Origin: Coenobita brevimanus | Taxonomy: Eukaryota; Arthropoda; Malacostraca; Decapoda; Coenobitidae | Assembly (NCBI GenBank): GCA_032717465.1 | Contig: CM064690.1 | Span: 14,314,830-14,378,829, forward strand | Direction of reading: 5' to 3' | DNA length: 64,000 nucleotides | Shown: positions 53,291 to 63,499 of the stretch, piece by piece | Position numbering within the stretch: position 1 is the stretch's first letter | Layout: every line of letters starts with the position of its first letter | Program-made: the position numbers and the translations under genes | Notes under the pieces: generated by a model | Databases searched by the model: none | What the model saw: only the letters and a program-made list of their open reading frames with translations | What the model was told of the DNA's origin: nothing

Positions 53291-54034
53291 ATATGGTATC
53301 AAGAGTAGAGTCACTGAAGGAGGAGCTTTCTGAATTCTATGCATTACAGCAAAATAAAGTTGCTTGAGTTCACCAAGAAATTGTCAGACATCCAGTGGCT
53401 CCAGCAGCTGACCTCCTTGAAGGGCAAATTCTTATGTCTAAACTCATTAATCTCCAAGGTCGTTTTACCACAGTGAATGATGTCATGCACAAACTAAGAT
53501 CATTCAACTGAAGCTGGAGCTGTGGGATGGGAAGGTCAAAGATGAAAATTAAGTGTGTTTGAACACCTTAGTGAAGCACTTGATAAAAGCAAAGGCACAG
53601 GAAAACTTGAGCTGATGCACCTTGTGCAAACACATCTTTCATCCCTGTGGATGGACTTGCAGTCTTTTTTTTCTCCAAACTGAGGAAGGTGGAATACGAA
53701 CTGATTAGAAACCCATTCATTGTTAATGTGCACCTCCCAGATAACATGCATGAAGAATTCCTAGAGTTTGTGAGCTTATAGAGGTTGGGGGAGTGGACTT
53801 TCTGACCATTACTTGGTGGTGGCCAGAATCAAAATCCAAGTAAGATGGAGAAATAGAAGAAGAGAAAGACTGCAAGAAGGAGTAGTTGCAAGGAGAGTGG
53901 AAAGGTTACAAGAGGATGAGAAAAATGCAGAATATAAGAGAGAAGTGGAGGAACGATTGGGTAAATATGAATTGGAGCAGATGGGGAACGTGGAAGGTGT
54001 GTGCAAGATATTCACAGAAGAAATATGTACAGCA

Positions 54035-54415
54035 TGTGATGTAGGTGGTGGCGACCATCATCCACTCATTTGATGTAGTGCTGCCTACTTCTTCCTTAGC
54101 CTTTATCATTCTTTTTCTGTGCCTGCCCTCCTCTCCTCCTATTTCTCCCATCTTTCCTGTCACCTACTTAATGCTTTTCTTTCCGTTACAGGTGGCTTTA
54201 CATTGAGTGACAAGCCAAATGGTTTCTTGTAAGCCAAGAAACCATTTATAACGCTGGGTGGTAACCATATAACCAAACCATACGTGCTTCCTACGTGTCA
54301 AGTGGGTTGGTGGAGGGTTAGTGCCCCTCCCTGTAAAACAAATAACTCAGAGTCAAATGGCCACCCCGTATGGGATTATGGCGTCTGTTAATAGATAGAT
54401 AGATAGATGTGATGT
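54035..54415 (+). mobile_element. Internally deleted RTE derivative (365 bp) with 8-bp target duplication
   Basis: TGTGATGT flanks it at 54035-54042 and 54408-54415. The head (GGCGACCATCATCCACTC) and the part 54195-54345 (ACGCTGGGTGGTAACC, GTTAGTGCCCCTCC) match the 5' leader of R2 on its strand (42600-42850); the end (CCACCCCG...GGCGTCTG and a TAGA tail) is the RTE 3' end. So it joins RTE 5' and 3' ends and lacks the protein. Removing it restores the R3 frame. Confidence 0.9.
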
Positions 54416-55044
54416 GGTGTGTGGGGTGAAGAGAAGACGGAGGGGGGTGCAAGGAACAGCGTGGTGGAATGAAGAGGTGAGATGGGCTGTGGCACAAAAG
54501 AAGAAAGTGTACAATGAATGGATGAAAAGTAGGGGCATGGAAGAAGTTGAGAGGCGGAAGAGAGAGAGATATGTAGAAAGGGAGAGAGAGGTGAAAAGAT
54601 TAGTAAGAGAGTGGATGAGGAATTTGAGTGTAAAGTAGAGAGAATGTAAGAAAATGTTCTGGAAAGAGGTGAAATGAGTAAGACAGGGTGGCAGTGAAGT
54701 TAGCAGGGGAGTGAAAGATAAAAATAGTAGATTACTAGTGGAGAAGGGAGAAAAAATGAGCAGATGGAGAGAACACTTTAAGGAATTGTTGAACATAGAG
54801 GATGGAAGTAATACGAGTATAAGTGGCTGAGGAATGGCTGGGAGAAGGAGGGAGTTGAGAAGACAGGAAGAAATCAATAGGATAGAAGTTGTGGAAGCAA
54901 TGAAGAAAGTCAAATCGGGGAAAGCTCCAGGAGTTGATGGAGTGTGTGGTGAAATGGTGAAGCATGGGGAGAGATAGTAGTAGAATGGATTTGGAAGATG
55001 TGCAGATTGGCCTGGGAGGAAGGTAGAGTCCGGGAGGATGGAAG

Positions 55045-55144
55045 TTTTCATTCATTCATTGCCAGACGCCATGTATCCCACACGGGGTGGCCAAGGGCTT
55101 AGAGTTGATTGTTTTACAGGGAGGGGCACTAATCCTCCACCAAC
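55045..55144 (-). mobile_element. Short copy of the RTE derivative
   Basis: On the minus strand it reads GGTTAGTGCCCCTCC-like leader, then the CCACCCCGTGTGGGA and TGGCGTCTGGCAATG end, but with a (GAAT)n tail instead of TAGA. It interrupts the R3 polymerase region between GAAG and AGGTATAATTA. The target duplication is not clear. Confidence 0.75.
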
Positions 55145-56015
55145 AGGTATAATTATTTCCTTGTACAAAGGGAAAGGGGAAAAAGAAGTGTGTGGTGATC
55201 ATAGGGGCATTTGTCTTCTTAGTGTAATAGGAAAAGTGTATGGTAGGATACTTATTGACAGAGTTAGGGAAAGAACAGAGGAATTAGTTGAAGAACAGGG
55301 AGGCTTTTGGAAAGGAAGAGGTTGTGTAGATCAGATATTCATTATTAGATCTTTAGTGGAAAAGTTTCTAGAGAAAGGAAAGAAGTTGTATGCAGCTTTC
55401 TTGGATTTGGAGAAAGCATATGACAGGGTGGATAGACAAGGATTGTGGAAAGTATTACGAATATATGGAGTAGATGGGAAGTTGTTGAATGCTGTGAAGA
55501 GTATGTATGATGGTGCTAAGGCTGCAGTGTGTGTGGATGGTGAACTGAGTGAATTTTTCTCTTTGAAGGTTGGGTTGAAACAGGGATGTGTCATGTTGCC
55601 ATGGTTGTTCAATCTGTACATGGATGTTGGAGTGGCCCTGGTGAGAGAGGGTAGTGTTTGGAAGCTCCCTGTACTGTTGTTTGCAGATGATACTGTGTTG
55701 TTGAGTGAAGATGAAGGGGAATTGCAATGCTTGGTGGATGAGTTTGGGAGAGTGTGTAAGAAATGGAATCTACAGGTGAATGTAGGGAAGAGTAAAGTGA
55801 TGGTCTTTGAGAGAGGCGAAGTCAGTGAATGTACAGTGAGGCAGGATGATGAGGAAATGGAAAATGTGAGTACACTTAAGTACTTGGGTAGTGTGATGAG
55901 TAAGGATAGAACTTTGGAGGGTGAAGTGCTTGAAAGGGTACAACAAGGAAGAAAGGTTGCTGGTTCCTTGAAAGCAATGATAAGAAACAGGGAAGTGAGA
56001 ATGGAAGGGAAAAAG

Positions 56016-56119
56016 TTACTACATGACAGTATTGTGATACCAACTCTTATGTATGGAAGTGAAAATGTTACTACATGACAGTATTGTGATACCAACTCTT
56101 ACGTGTGGAAGTGAAGCTT
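56016..56119 (+). repeat. 52-bp tandem duplication in R3
   Basis: Two copies, 56016-56067 and 56068-56119, each starting TTACTACATGACAGTATTG. As 52 is not a multiple of three it shifts the reading frame. Confidence 0.92.
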
Positions 56120-56778
56120 GGACGTTGTTGGAAGGACAGAAGTCGAGAGTGAGAGCAGTGGAAATGAGTTATTTAAGAGGAGCCTGTGGAGTTATGTGGA
56201 GAGACAGGCTGACAAATGAAGATATAAAGGAGCGTTGTGGTGTGGGTGTGGATGTGGCAGGAAGCTTTAGGAGGAACACACTGAGGTGGTTTGGCCATGT
56301 GGAAAGGATGGAGGGTGAGAGACTGATGAGGAGAGTGTATATGAGTGAGGTGGAAGGGTGGAGAGGGAGGGGGAGACCTAGGATGAGATGGAAGGATGGG
56401 GTGGAGAGGTATATGAGAGAGGGGGGTGTGAGCTGGGAGCAGGGCAGTGAAATGGTGGGGGACAGGGCGACGTGGAGGCAATTTGTTTGTTGTCACCCCG
56501 TACTGGATTGAGGCGTCCGGCAATAGATAGATAGATAGGTGAGTGAGTGACTTGCAAAAGATGCATTTGAAACACATCCCATGACCAAGTTCTAGTATAA
56601 AATGAATGAGCTTTACCCCGGTGTAGCTGATGTTACCGTGAGGTCTTTGCTGATGTTCCTTAGTACCTCGCTATGTGAGCATAGATTTTCAATGCTGTTG
56701 AATATGAAAACTAAACACCGAGCATGGCTTAATGTGAAGCATGACCATCATTTATGTCTGTCTAGTAGTGCTCCTTGA

Positions 56779-59263
56779 ATTGAGACAACTATCTATCTAT
56801 CTATCTATCTATTGCCAGACGCCTCAATCCCGTTTGGGGTGGCCACAAACAAATCGCCTCCAAGTCGCCCTGTCCCCCGCCATTTCACTGCCCTGCTCCC
56901 AACTCACACCCCCCTCTCTCATATACCTCTCCACCCCATCCCTCCATCTCATCCTCGGCCTCCCCCTCCCTCTTCCCCCCTCCACCTCACTCACATACAC
57001 TCTCTTCGTCAGTCTCTCACCCTCCATCCTCTCCACATGGCCAAACCACCTCAGTGTGTTCCTCATAACGCTTCCTATCACATCCACATCCACACCACAA
57101 CGCTCCTTTATATCCTCATTCGTCAGCCTGTCTCTCCACGTGACTCCACAGGCTCCTCTTAAATAACTCATTTCCACTGCTCTCACTCTTGACTTGTGTC
57201 CTTCCAACAATGTCCAAGCTTCACTTCCGTACGTTAGAGTTGGTATCACAATACTGTCATGTAGTAACTTTTTCACTTCCATGCTCACTTCCCTGTTTCT
57301 TATCACTGCTTTCAAGGAACCAGCAACCTTTCTTCCCTGCTGTACCCTTTCAAGCACTTCACCCTCCAAACCTCCATCCTTACTCATCACACTACCCAAA
57401 TACTTAAACGTACTCACATTTTCCAATTCCTCACCATCTAACCTCGCTGTACATTCACTAACTTCACCTCTCTCAAAGACCATCACTTTACTCTTCCCTA
57501 CATTCACCTTTAGGTTCCGTTTCTTACACACTCTCTCAAACTCATCCACCAAGCCTTGCAGCTCCCCTTCGTCTTCACTCAACAACACAGTATCATCTGC
57601 AAACAACAGTACAGGGAGTTTCCAAACACTATCCTCTCTCACCAGGGCCACTCCAACATCCACTACCCTACCTTGTACCTCTTTTATTACCCCATCCATG
57701 TACAGATTGAACAACCATGGAGACATGACACATCCCTGTTTCAAACCAACTTTCAAAGAGAAAAATTCACTTAGTTCACCATCCACACGCACTGCAGCCT
57801 TCGCACCATTGTACATACTCTTCACAGCATTCAACAACTTCCCATCTACTCCATATATTCTTAACACTTTCCACAATCCTTGTCTATCCACCCTGTCATA
57901 TGCTTTCTCCAAATCCATGAAAGCCGCATACAACTTCTTTCCCTTCTCTAGAAACTTTTCCACTAAAGATCTAAGAATGAATATCTGATCTACACAACCT
58001 CTTCCCTTCCTAAAGCCTCCCTGTTCTTCTCCAACTAATTTCTCTGTTCTTTCTCTAACTCTGTCTATAAGTATCCTACCATACACTTTTCCTATTATAC
58101 TAAGAAGACAAATGCCCCTATGATTACCAGACACTTCTTTTTCCCCTTTTCCTTTGTACAAGGGAATAATTATACCTGACTTCCAATCCTCCGGGACTCT
58201 ACCTTCCTCCCAGGCCAATCTGCACATCTTCCACATCCATTCTACTACTATCTCTCCCCCATGCTTCAGCATTTCACCACACACTCCATCAATTCCTGGG
58301 GCTTTCCCTGATTTAACTTTCTTCATTGCTTCCACAACTTCTATCCTACTGATTTCTTCCTGTCTTCTCACCTCCCTCCTTCTCCCAGCCATTCCCCAGC
58401 CACTTATACTCGCATTACTTCCATCCTCTACGTTCAACAATTCCTTAAAGTGTTCTCTCCATCTGCTCACTTTTTCTCCCTTCTCCACTAGTAATCTACC
58501 ATTTTTATCTTTCACTCCCCTGCTAACTTCACTTCCACCCTGTCTTACTCTTTTCACTTCTCTCCGGAACATTTTCTTACAGTCCCTCCACTTTACACTC
58601 AAATTCCTTCCAAATTCCTCATCCACTCTCTTCTTACTCTCTCTTACTAATCTTTTCACCTCTCTCTTCCTTTCCACATATAACTCTCTCTTCCGCCTCT
58701 CAACTTCTTCCACGCCCCTATTTCTCACCCATTCATTGTATGCTTTCTTCTTTTGTGCCACAGCCTTTTTCACCTCTTCAGTCCACCACGCTGTTCCTTG
58801 CACCCCCCTCCGCCTTCTCTTCCTTCCACACACCACATCACATGCTGCACATATTTCTTCTGTAAATATCTTACACACACCTTCCACGTCTCCCATCTGC
58901 TCCAATACATATTTGCCCAATCGTTCCTCCACTTCTCTTTTATACTCTGCCTTTATCTCATCCTCTTGTAACCTTTCCACTCTCCTTGCAACTACTCCTT
59001 CCTCTCGTCTTTCCCTTCTTCTATTCCTCCATCTCACTTGCATCCTAATTCTGGCCACCACCAAGTAGTGGTCAGAAAGTCCACTCCCCCAACCTCTATA
59101 CACTCTTGCATCCTTTACACATCTTCGCATCCTTTCATCCACACACACATAATCAATCATTGCCTTCCTTTCATTCAGTTCACCACCCACCCTTCTCATC
59201 ACTCGCCATGTATACCTGTGGATCATTTTATGCCTGAAGAGGGTATTGGCTATTGAGACAACT
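56779..59263 (-). mobile_element. RTE-like LINE copy R4, 12-bp target duplication
   Basis: ATTGAGACAACT flanks the insertion at 56779-56790 and 59252-59263. The element (56791-59251, minus strand) is 5'-truncated within the endonuclease and ends in a TAGA microsatellite. A perfect target duplication and an unbroken frame make it the youngest-looking RTE copy here. It sits in the hAT pseudogene, whose reading resumes on the far side. Confidence 0.95.
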
Positions 59264-59271
59264 GCTTGCAC
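56824..59271 (-). CDS. RTE-like LINE protein, 5'-truncated but open (R4)
   Basis: An open frame of 815 codons. The first six or seven codons, with the ATG at 59271, come from host flank, so this is not the native start. Order: last third of the APE-type endonuclease (IANTLFRHK, SDHYLV), basic linker with AWWTEEV, polymerase (KAPGIDG, FRKGRGCVDQIFILRSL, the AFMDLEKAYDRV block A, VMSPWLFNLYMDG, and FADD at 57592-57603), thumb (GSVMSKDGGLEGEV), and the C-terminal RWFGHVERMEGERL region. The polymerase would prime from nicked DNA, but without a full endonuclease this copy cannot move alone. An AFMDLEKAYD block and C-terminus point to the RTE group. Confidence 0.92.
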   Translation of the reverse strand: MQAVVSIANTLFRHKMIHRYTWRVMRRVGGELNERKAMIDYVCVDERMRRCVKDARVYRGWGSGLSDHYLVVARIRMQVRWRNRRRERREEGVVARRVERLQEDEIKAEYKREVEERLGKYVLEQMGDVEGVCKIFTEEICAACDVVCGRKRRRRGVQGTAWWTEEVKKAVAQKKKAYNEWVRNRGVEEVERRKRELYVERKREVKRLVRESKKRVDEEFGRNLSVKWRDCKKMFRREVKRVRQGGSEVSRGVKDKNGRLLVEKGEKVSRWREHFKELLNVEDGSNASISGWGMAGRRREVRRQEEISRIEVVEAMKKVKSGKAPGIDGVCGEMLKHGGEIVVEWMWKMCRLAWEEGRVPEDWKSGIIIPLYKGKGEKEVSGNHRGICLLSIIGKVYGRILIDRVRERTEKLVGEEQGGFRKGRGCVDQIFILRSLVEKFLEKGKKLYAAFMDLEKAYDRVDRQGLWKVLRIYGVDGKLLNAVKSMYNGAKAAVRVDGELSEFFSLKVGLKQGCVMSPWLFNLYMDGVIKEVQGRVVDVGVALVREDSVWKLPVLLFADDTVLLSEDEGELQGLVDEFERVCKKRNLKVNVGKSKVMVFERGEVSECTARLDGEELENVSTFKYLGSVMSKDGGLEGEVLERVQQGRKVAGSLKAVIRNREVSMEVKKLLHDSIVIPTLTYGSEAWTLLEGHKSRVRAVEMSYLRGACGVTWRDRLTNEDIKERCGVDVDVIGSVMRNTLRWFGHVERMEGERLTKRVYVSEVEGGRGRGRPRMRWRDGVERYMREGGVSWEQGSEMAGDRATWRRFVCGHPKRD

Positions 59272-59303
59272 AAAACAGGCCTAGCCTTCACACTGAAGTT
59301 TAA

Positions 59304-59518
59304 TACTGGTTGTCATATTTAAAACATGGTGTTAATGCTTACATGCCAAGTGAAGTAATTATAATTTCATTAGTCGTACAATAGCTGGTATGGTACCATT
59401 CTACACTGAATTGGTGCTAATGTTTATTTTCTTCATTAAATAACTACTGTTTCACACTTGTGTAGTATCATTCTACATTGACTTTGGTGTTAATGCTTAA
59501 CTGCTTAATAAAGTCATT
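59304..59518. other. 3' flank of the hAT pseudogene
   Basis: AT-rich; TACCATTCTACA and GGTGTTAATGCTTA segments recur two or three times (near 59330, 59393 and 59465), and once more past R5 near 61553, probably hAT 3' untranslated sequence. Confidence 0.45.
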
Positions 59519-61530
59519 ACAATTTCAAGAAAAGATGATAGGGGGTGCAGGGAACAGCATGGTGGAATGAAGAGGTGAGAGAGGCTGTGGCACAAAAGAA
59601 GAAAGCATATAATGAGTGGATGAGAAACGGGTGTGGAAGAAGTTGAGAGGCGGAAGAGAGAGTTGTATGTAGAAAGGAAGAGAGAGGTGAAAAGATTAGT
59701 GAGAGAGAGTAAGAAGAGAGTTGATGAGGAATTTAGAAGGAATTTGAGTGTAAAGTGGAGGGAATGTAAGAAAATGTTCTGGAAAGAGGCAAAGAGAGTT
59801 AGACAGGGTGCCAAAGAAGTTAGCTGGGGAGTGAAAGATAAAAATGGTAGATTATTAGTGGAGAAGGGAGAAAAAGTGAGTAGATGGAGTGAACACTTTA
59901 ACGAATTGTGGAACATAGAGAATGAAAGTAATGCCAGTATAAGTGACTGGGGAATGGCTGGGAGACGGAGGGATGTGAGAAGAGAGGAAGAAATCAATAG
60001 GATGGAAGTTGTGGAAACGATGAAGAAAGTCAAAATGGGGAAAGCACCAGGAATTGATGAAGAGTGTGGTGAAATGCTGAAACAGGGGGGAGAAATAGTA
60101 GTAGAATGGATGTGCCAGATGAGCAGATTGGCCTGGGAGGAAGGTTGAGTCCTGGATGACTGGAAGTCAGGTATAATTATTCCCCTGTAGAAAGGAAAAG
60201 GGGAAAAAGAAGTATGTGGCAATCATAGGGGCATTTGTCATCTTAGTGTAATAGGTAAAGTATATGGTAGGATACTTATTGACAGAGTTAGAGAAACAAC
60301 AGAGGAATTAGTTGCAGAAGAACAAGGAGGTTTGAGGAAGGGAAGAGGTTGTGTAGATCAGATATTCATTCTTAGATCTTTCGTGGAAAAGTTTCTAGAG
60401 AAGGGAAAGAAGTTGTATATGGCCTTCATGGATTTGGAGAAATCATATGATAGGGTGGATAGACAAGGATTGTGGAAAGTATTAAGTATATATGGAGTAG
60501 ATGGGAAGTTGTTCAGTGCTGTGAAGAGTATGTATGAGGGTGCTAAGGCCACAGTGCATGTAGATAGTGAACTTAGTGAATTTTTCTGTTTGAAGGTTGG
60601 ATTGAAACAAGGATATGTCATGTCTCCATGGTTGTTCAGTCTGTATATGGATGGGGTTATAAGAGAGATATAAGGTAGGGCAGTGGATGTTGGAGCTGCC
60701 CTAATGAGAGAGGGAAGTGTTTGGAAACTCTCTGTACTGTTTTTTGCAGATGATACTGTGTTGTTAAGTGAAAGCAAAGGGGAGCTGCAAGGCTTGATGG
60801 AAGAGTTTGGGAGAGTATGTAAGAAACGAATTCTAAAGGTGAATATGGGGAAGAGTAAAGCTATGGTCTTCAAGAGAAAAGTAAGTGAATGTACAGTGAG
60901 GTTGGATGGTGAGGAAATGGAAAATGTGAGTGCATTTAAGTACTTGGGTAGTGTGATGTTTAGAGGGTGAAGTGCTTGAAAGGGTACAACAAGGAAGAAA
61001 GGTTGCTGGTTCCTTGAAAGTGATAAGAAACAAAGAAGTGAGCATGGAAGTGAAAAAGTTATTACATGACAGTATTTTGATACCAACTTAAACGTATGGA
61101 AGTGAAACTTGGACATTGTTGGAGGGACAGAAGTCAAGAGTGAGAGCAATGGAAATGAGTTATTTGAGAGGAGCATGTGGAGTCACATGGTGAGACAGAT
61201 TGACAAATGAGGAAGTAAAAGATCATTGTGGTGTGGATGTAGATGTGATAGGAAGCGTTAGGAGAAACTCATAGAGGTAGTTTGGCCATGTGGAGAGGAT
61301 AGAGAGTGAAGACTAACGAGGAGAGTGTATGTGAGTGAGGTGGAGGGGAGAGAGGGAGGGGGAGGCTAAGGATGAGATGGAGTGGAGAGGTATATGAGAG
61401 AGGGGGGATGGGAGCTGGGAACAGGGCAGTGAAATGGTGGGGGACAGGGCGGCATGGAGGCGATTTGTTTGTGGCCACCCCTTACAGGATTATGGCGTCT
61501 GGCAGTAGATAGATAGATAGACAGTTTCAA
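59519..61530 (+). mobile_element. RTE-like LINE copy R5, 5'-truncated, with near-perfect 10-bp target duplication
   Basis: ACAATTTCAA (59519-59528) and ACAGTTTCAA (61521-61530) flank the copy, one mismatch. It begins at the linker (GVQGTAWWNEEV near 59550) and ends in a TAGA microsatellite. The polymerase is split: 59633-60148, 60332-60673 and 60683-60970 with FADD near 60750; some deletions lie near 60955 and 61075. Inactive. Confidence 0.88.
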
Positions 61531-61596
61531 TGATATGAAAATATCCATCGTAGTACCATTTTATAGTGAATTAGCCTTAATATATTACCATTCTAT

Positions 61597-61660
61597 ATTG
61601 AGTGTGAGATTAACCCTTCCACTTTTTTATTATGTCCCACATACGGTTGTGTTGTGATAT
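61597..61660 (+). repeat. Dispersed repeat, copy 1
   Basis: TATATTGAGTGTGAGATTAA..., then CCCACATACGGTTGTGTTG, about 65 bp, repeated with few changes at 63424-63497. Identity unknown. Confidence 0.8.
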
Positions 61661-62179
61661 ATAAAGATGATTGTTTTGATAAAATATTCCACACCAAAAA
61701 ATAGACCATAATTTCCTGATTAGAATGATGTTTAACATAATGTAAAAAACAAATAGTTACGTGTGTGGTGAGCTTTATGTTGGAGCTCCTCCACTGCCGG
61801 ATGTATGCCATTTGGTTTAACAATAAACTCGAAGCTGTTTATTTTTTATTTATTTTTTTTTTTATTTTTTTTTAGCACCTTCATTTTTGCACTTTCATCT
61901 GACAGCATAATATGAGTCATCAGACATCACTTCCGTCAGATCCAGGTAGGTTGCTGTGGGAATGAAACCTCTTGCACTGCACGCCTCTACATACTTCTGT
62001 TACGTGACGAAAATAATAGACCATAACATAGTCCTCATGTGATGGCAACACCTCAGTCTTGCCACTTCCTGATACAAGAACCACTATTGGGTGCCTATTA
62101 CTGGCGTGCAAATGTAAAAAGTCCAGAACATGTATACATGCCACCTGATGGCCACAGACATTTGCTGAGTGCCGGGGTG
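61661..62179. other. Unassigned stretch
   Basis: Contains a T-rich tract (61840-61874). No gene recognised. Confidence 0.4.
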
Positions 62180-62870
62180 AGCAGGTGGAGATTGTCAGAT
62201 GTGAAAGGATTGAACTTGCTGGTGAATCTCTTGAGTGTGTGGAAGAGTTTTGTTATTTGGGAGACATGTTGTGTGCTGGAGGTGGGGCTGGAGCTAGCTC
62301 TGTGGCTAGGGTGAGAAGTGGTTGGAAGAAGTTCTGGGAGCTCTTGCCTCTCCTGACATTGAGAGGGCTCTCCCTACGTGCTAAGGGGTCTTTGTATGCA
62401 GCATGTGTTAGGAGTGTAATGCTGTATGGCAGTGAGACCTGGGCAGTGAAGGAGGAAGATATTCGCCGGCTCAGACATACAGAAATGACAATGATTAGGT
62501 GGATGTGCAGTGCGTCCCTGCGTCCAAGGCCTGGAGGGGCTGGGTTTACAATGGAAGAGTTGAGAGGTAGGATGGGACTGGAGTGTATTGGTGTTGTGAT
62601 GAGGAGAGGTAGATTGAGGTGGTTTGGACATGTGGAGAGGATGGGGGATGATAATTGGGTGAGGAAGGTGAGAAGTGTTAATATTGGGGGTGGGGTTATG
62701 AGGGGTAGACTGAGAAAGACATGGAACGAGGTCATTAAGTGTGACCTTAGGGATAAAGGACTGAACAGGGAGGCTGCAATGGATTGTGCAGCGTGGAGAG
62801 CCGCCATTAGGTGACCAAGGCCGACACATGCAAGCATGTTGGAGCCTTTAAAAACGAAGCGAAACGAATG
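62180..62870 (+). mobile_element. LZ-family LINE, 3' end (copy LZ4)
   Basis: A 5'-truncated insertion. The frame 62185-62814 is open for 209 codons to the natural end: ESLECVEEFCYLGDMLCAGG (in part), SGWKKFWELLPLLTL, YGSETWAVKEEDIRRLRHTE, RWFGHVERMGDDNWVRK, and AAIR followed by stop. It is the best preserved LZ C-terminus. The upstream zinc segment and polymerase are absent. Confidence 0.85.
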
Positions 62871-63423
62871 TCGACGTGCCACCTGATGGGGAAGCGTTAA
62901 TGGGGTTAGGAGTCGATGGTCTGGTAACTCAGCGGGTAATTGGTGGGACAGGTGTTGAGAACCCCTGATGTAGGAGGTAGGGAGAGTTGAAGGATGCTTG
63001 TTTGATGGAAAAATAACAGACAAGAGAAGCAAAGTTGTCAGAAGAGCAGAATTTTATTCAAAAGTTAATAGTAACAATACCATGATGCAAGGATCACCTC
63101 AGGATGGAGAATTTCTTGACACACACATCCCCTGCAGTACATTAGTTATATCCTGTCAAGGATCCAGGTGACCATATGAAATGAACGAACAAAGCTATTG
63201 ATAATGTCTTGTGAAGTCAAGGCAGTGCCCAGATCATGGAAAAACCTGTTTGTGCATTATTGTGGCTCAGAAAGCTGACAGTAAAGCCTTAAAGAATTAT
63301 TGTCCAGTTCTTCTTCCTGCTCAGTTCAGTTGTTCTATGAAAATCATAACAGGTTGAATTAGCCCTACGCTAGTTATGAACTAGCCAAGAGAATGGGTCT
63401 GATTCCCCCCCCCCCCCCCAGAT
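62871..63423. other. Unassigned stretch
   Basis: AT-rich; a C-run at 63406-63419 precedes the dispersed repeat. No gene recognised. Confidence 0.4.
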
Positions 63424-63497
63424 TCTATATTGAGTGTCAGATTAACCCTTCCACTCTTTTTTCTTTGATGTCCCACATACGGTTGTGTTGTGATAGG
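63424..63497 (+). repeat. Dispersed repeat, copy 2
   Basis: Second copy of the repeat at 61597-61660; LZ5 begins directly after it. Confidence 0.8.
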
Positions 63498-63499
63498 TT

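Larger units (their letters stand above)
53779..56540 (+). mobile_element. RTE-like LINE copy R3, 5'-truncated, with two insertions
   Basis: It starts at the endonuclease end (YRGWGSGLSDHYLVV near 53779) and ends in a TAGA microsatellite at 56540. GTGAG stands at both outer edges, compatible with a short target duplication blurred by GTGA repeats. It carries a 365-bp family member (54043-54407) and a shorter one (55045-55144). The polymerase frame 55150-56078 is long, with FADD near 55680, but a 52-bp tandem duplication (56016-56119) shifts the frame before the C-terminal domain (56053-56511). Confidence 0.85.
53290..59303 (+). pseudogene. hAT-type (ZBED/GTF2IRD2-like) transposase C-terminal half, split by two LINEs
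   Basis: Three pieces on the plus strand: 53290-53778 (SDIQWLQQL, KVEYELIRNPF, LPDNMHEEFLEF), 56541-56790 (LQKMHLKHIPMTK, then LLMFLSTSLCEHRFSMLLNMKTKHR) and 59252-59303 (QLLAQ to a stop). The LSTSLCEHRFSMLNxxK-type end is the hAT dimerisation region. The order and direction match one gene interrupted by R3 (+) and R4 (-). The first piece has several stops, so the gene was already decaying or decayed later. It may be a domesticated-type hAT relative or a plain transposon; no terminal repeats were found. Confidence 0.7.

Noticed and set aside
57194..57988. 264-codon plus-strand frame, and similar Ser/Pro/Leu-rich frames opposite other LINE copies (for example 58154-59068, 55331-56095, 40358-41735)
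   Set aside because: These are antisense shadows of the RTE protein. The real frame on the other strand has all polymerase motifs; the shadows have none.
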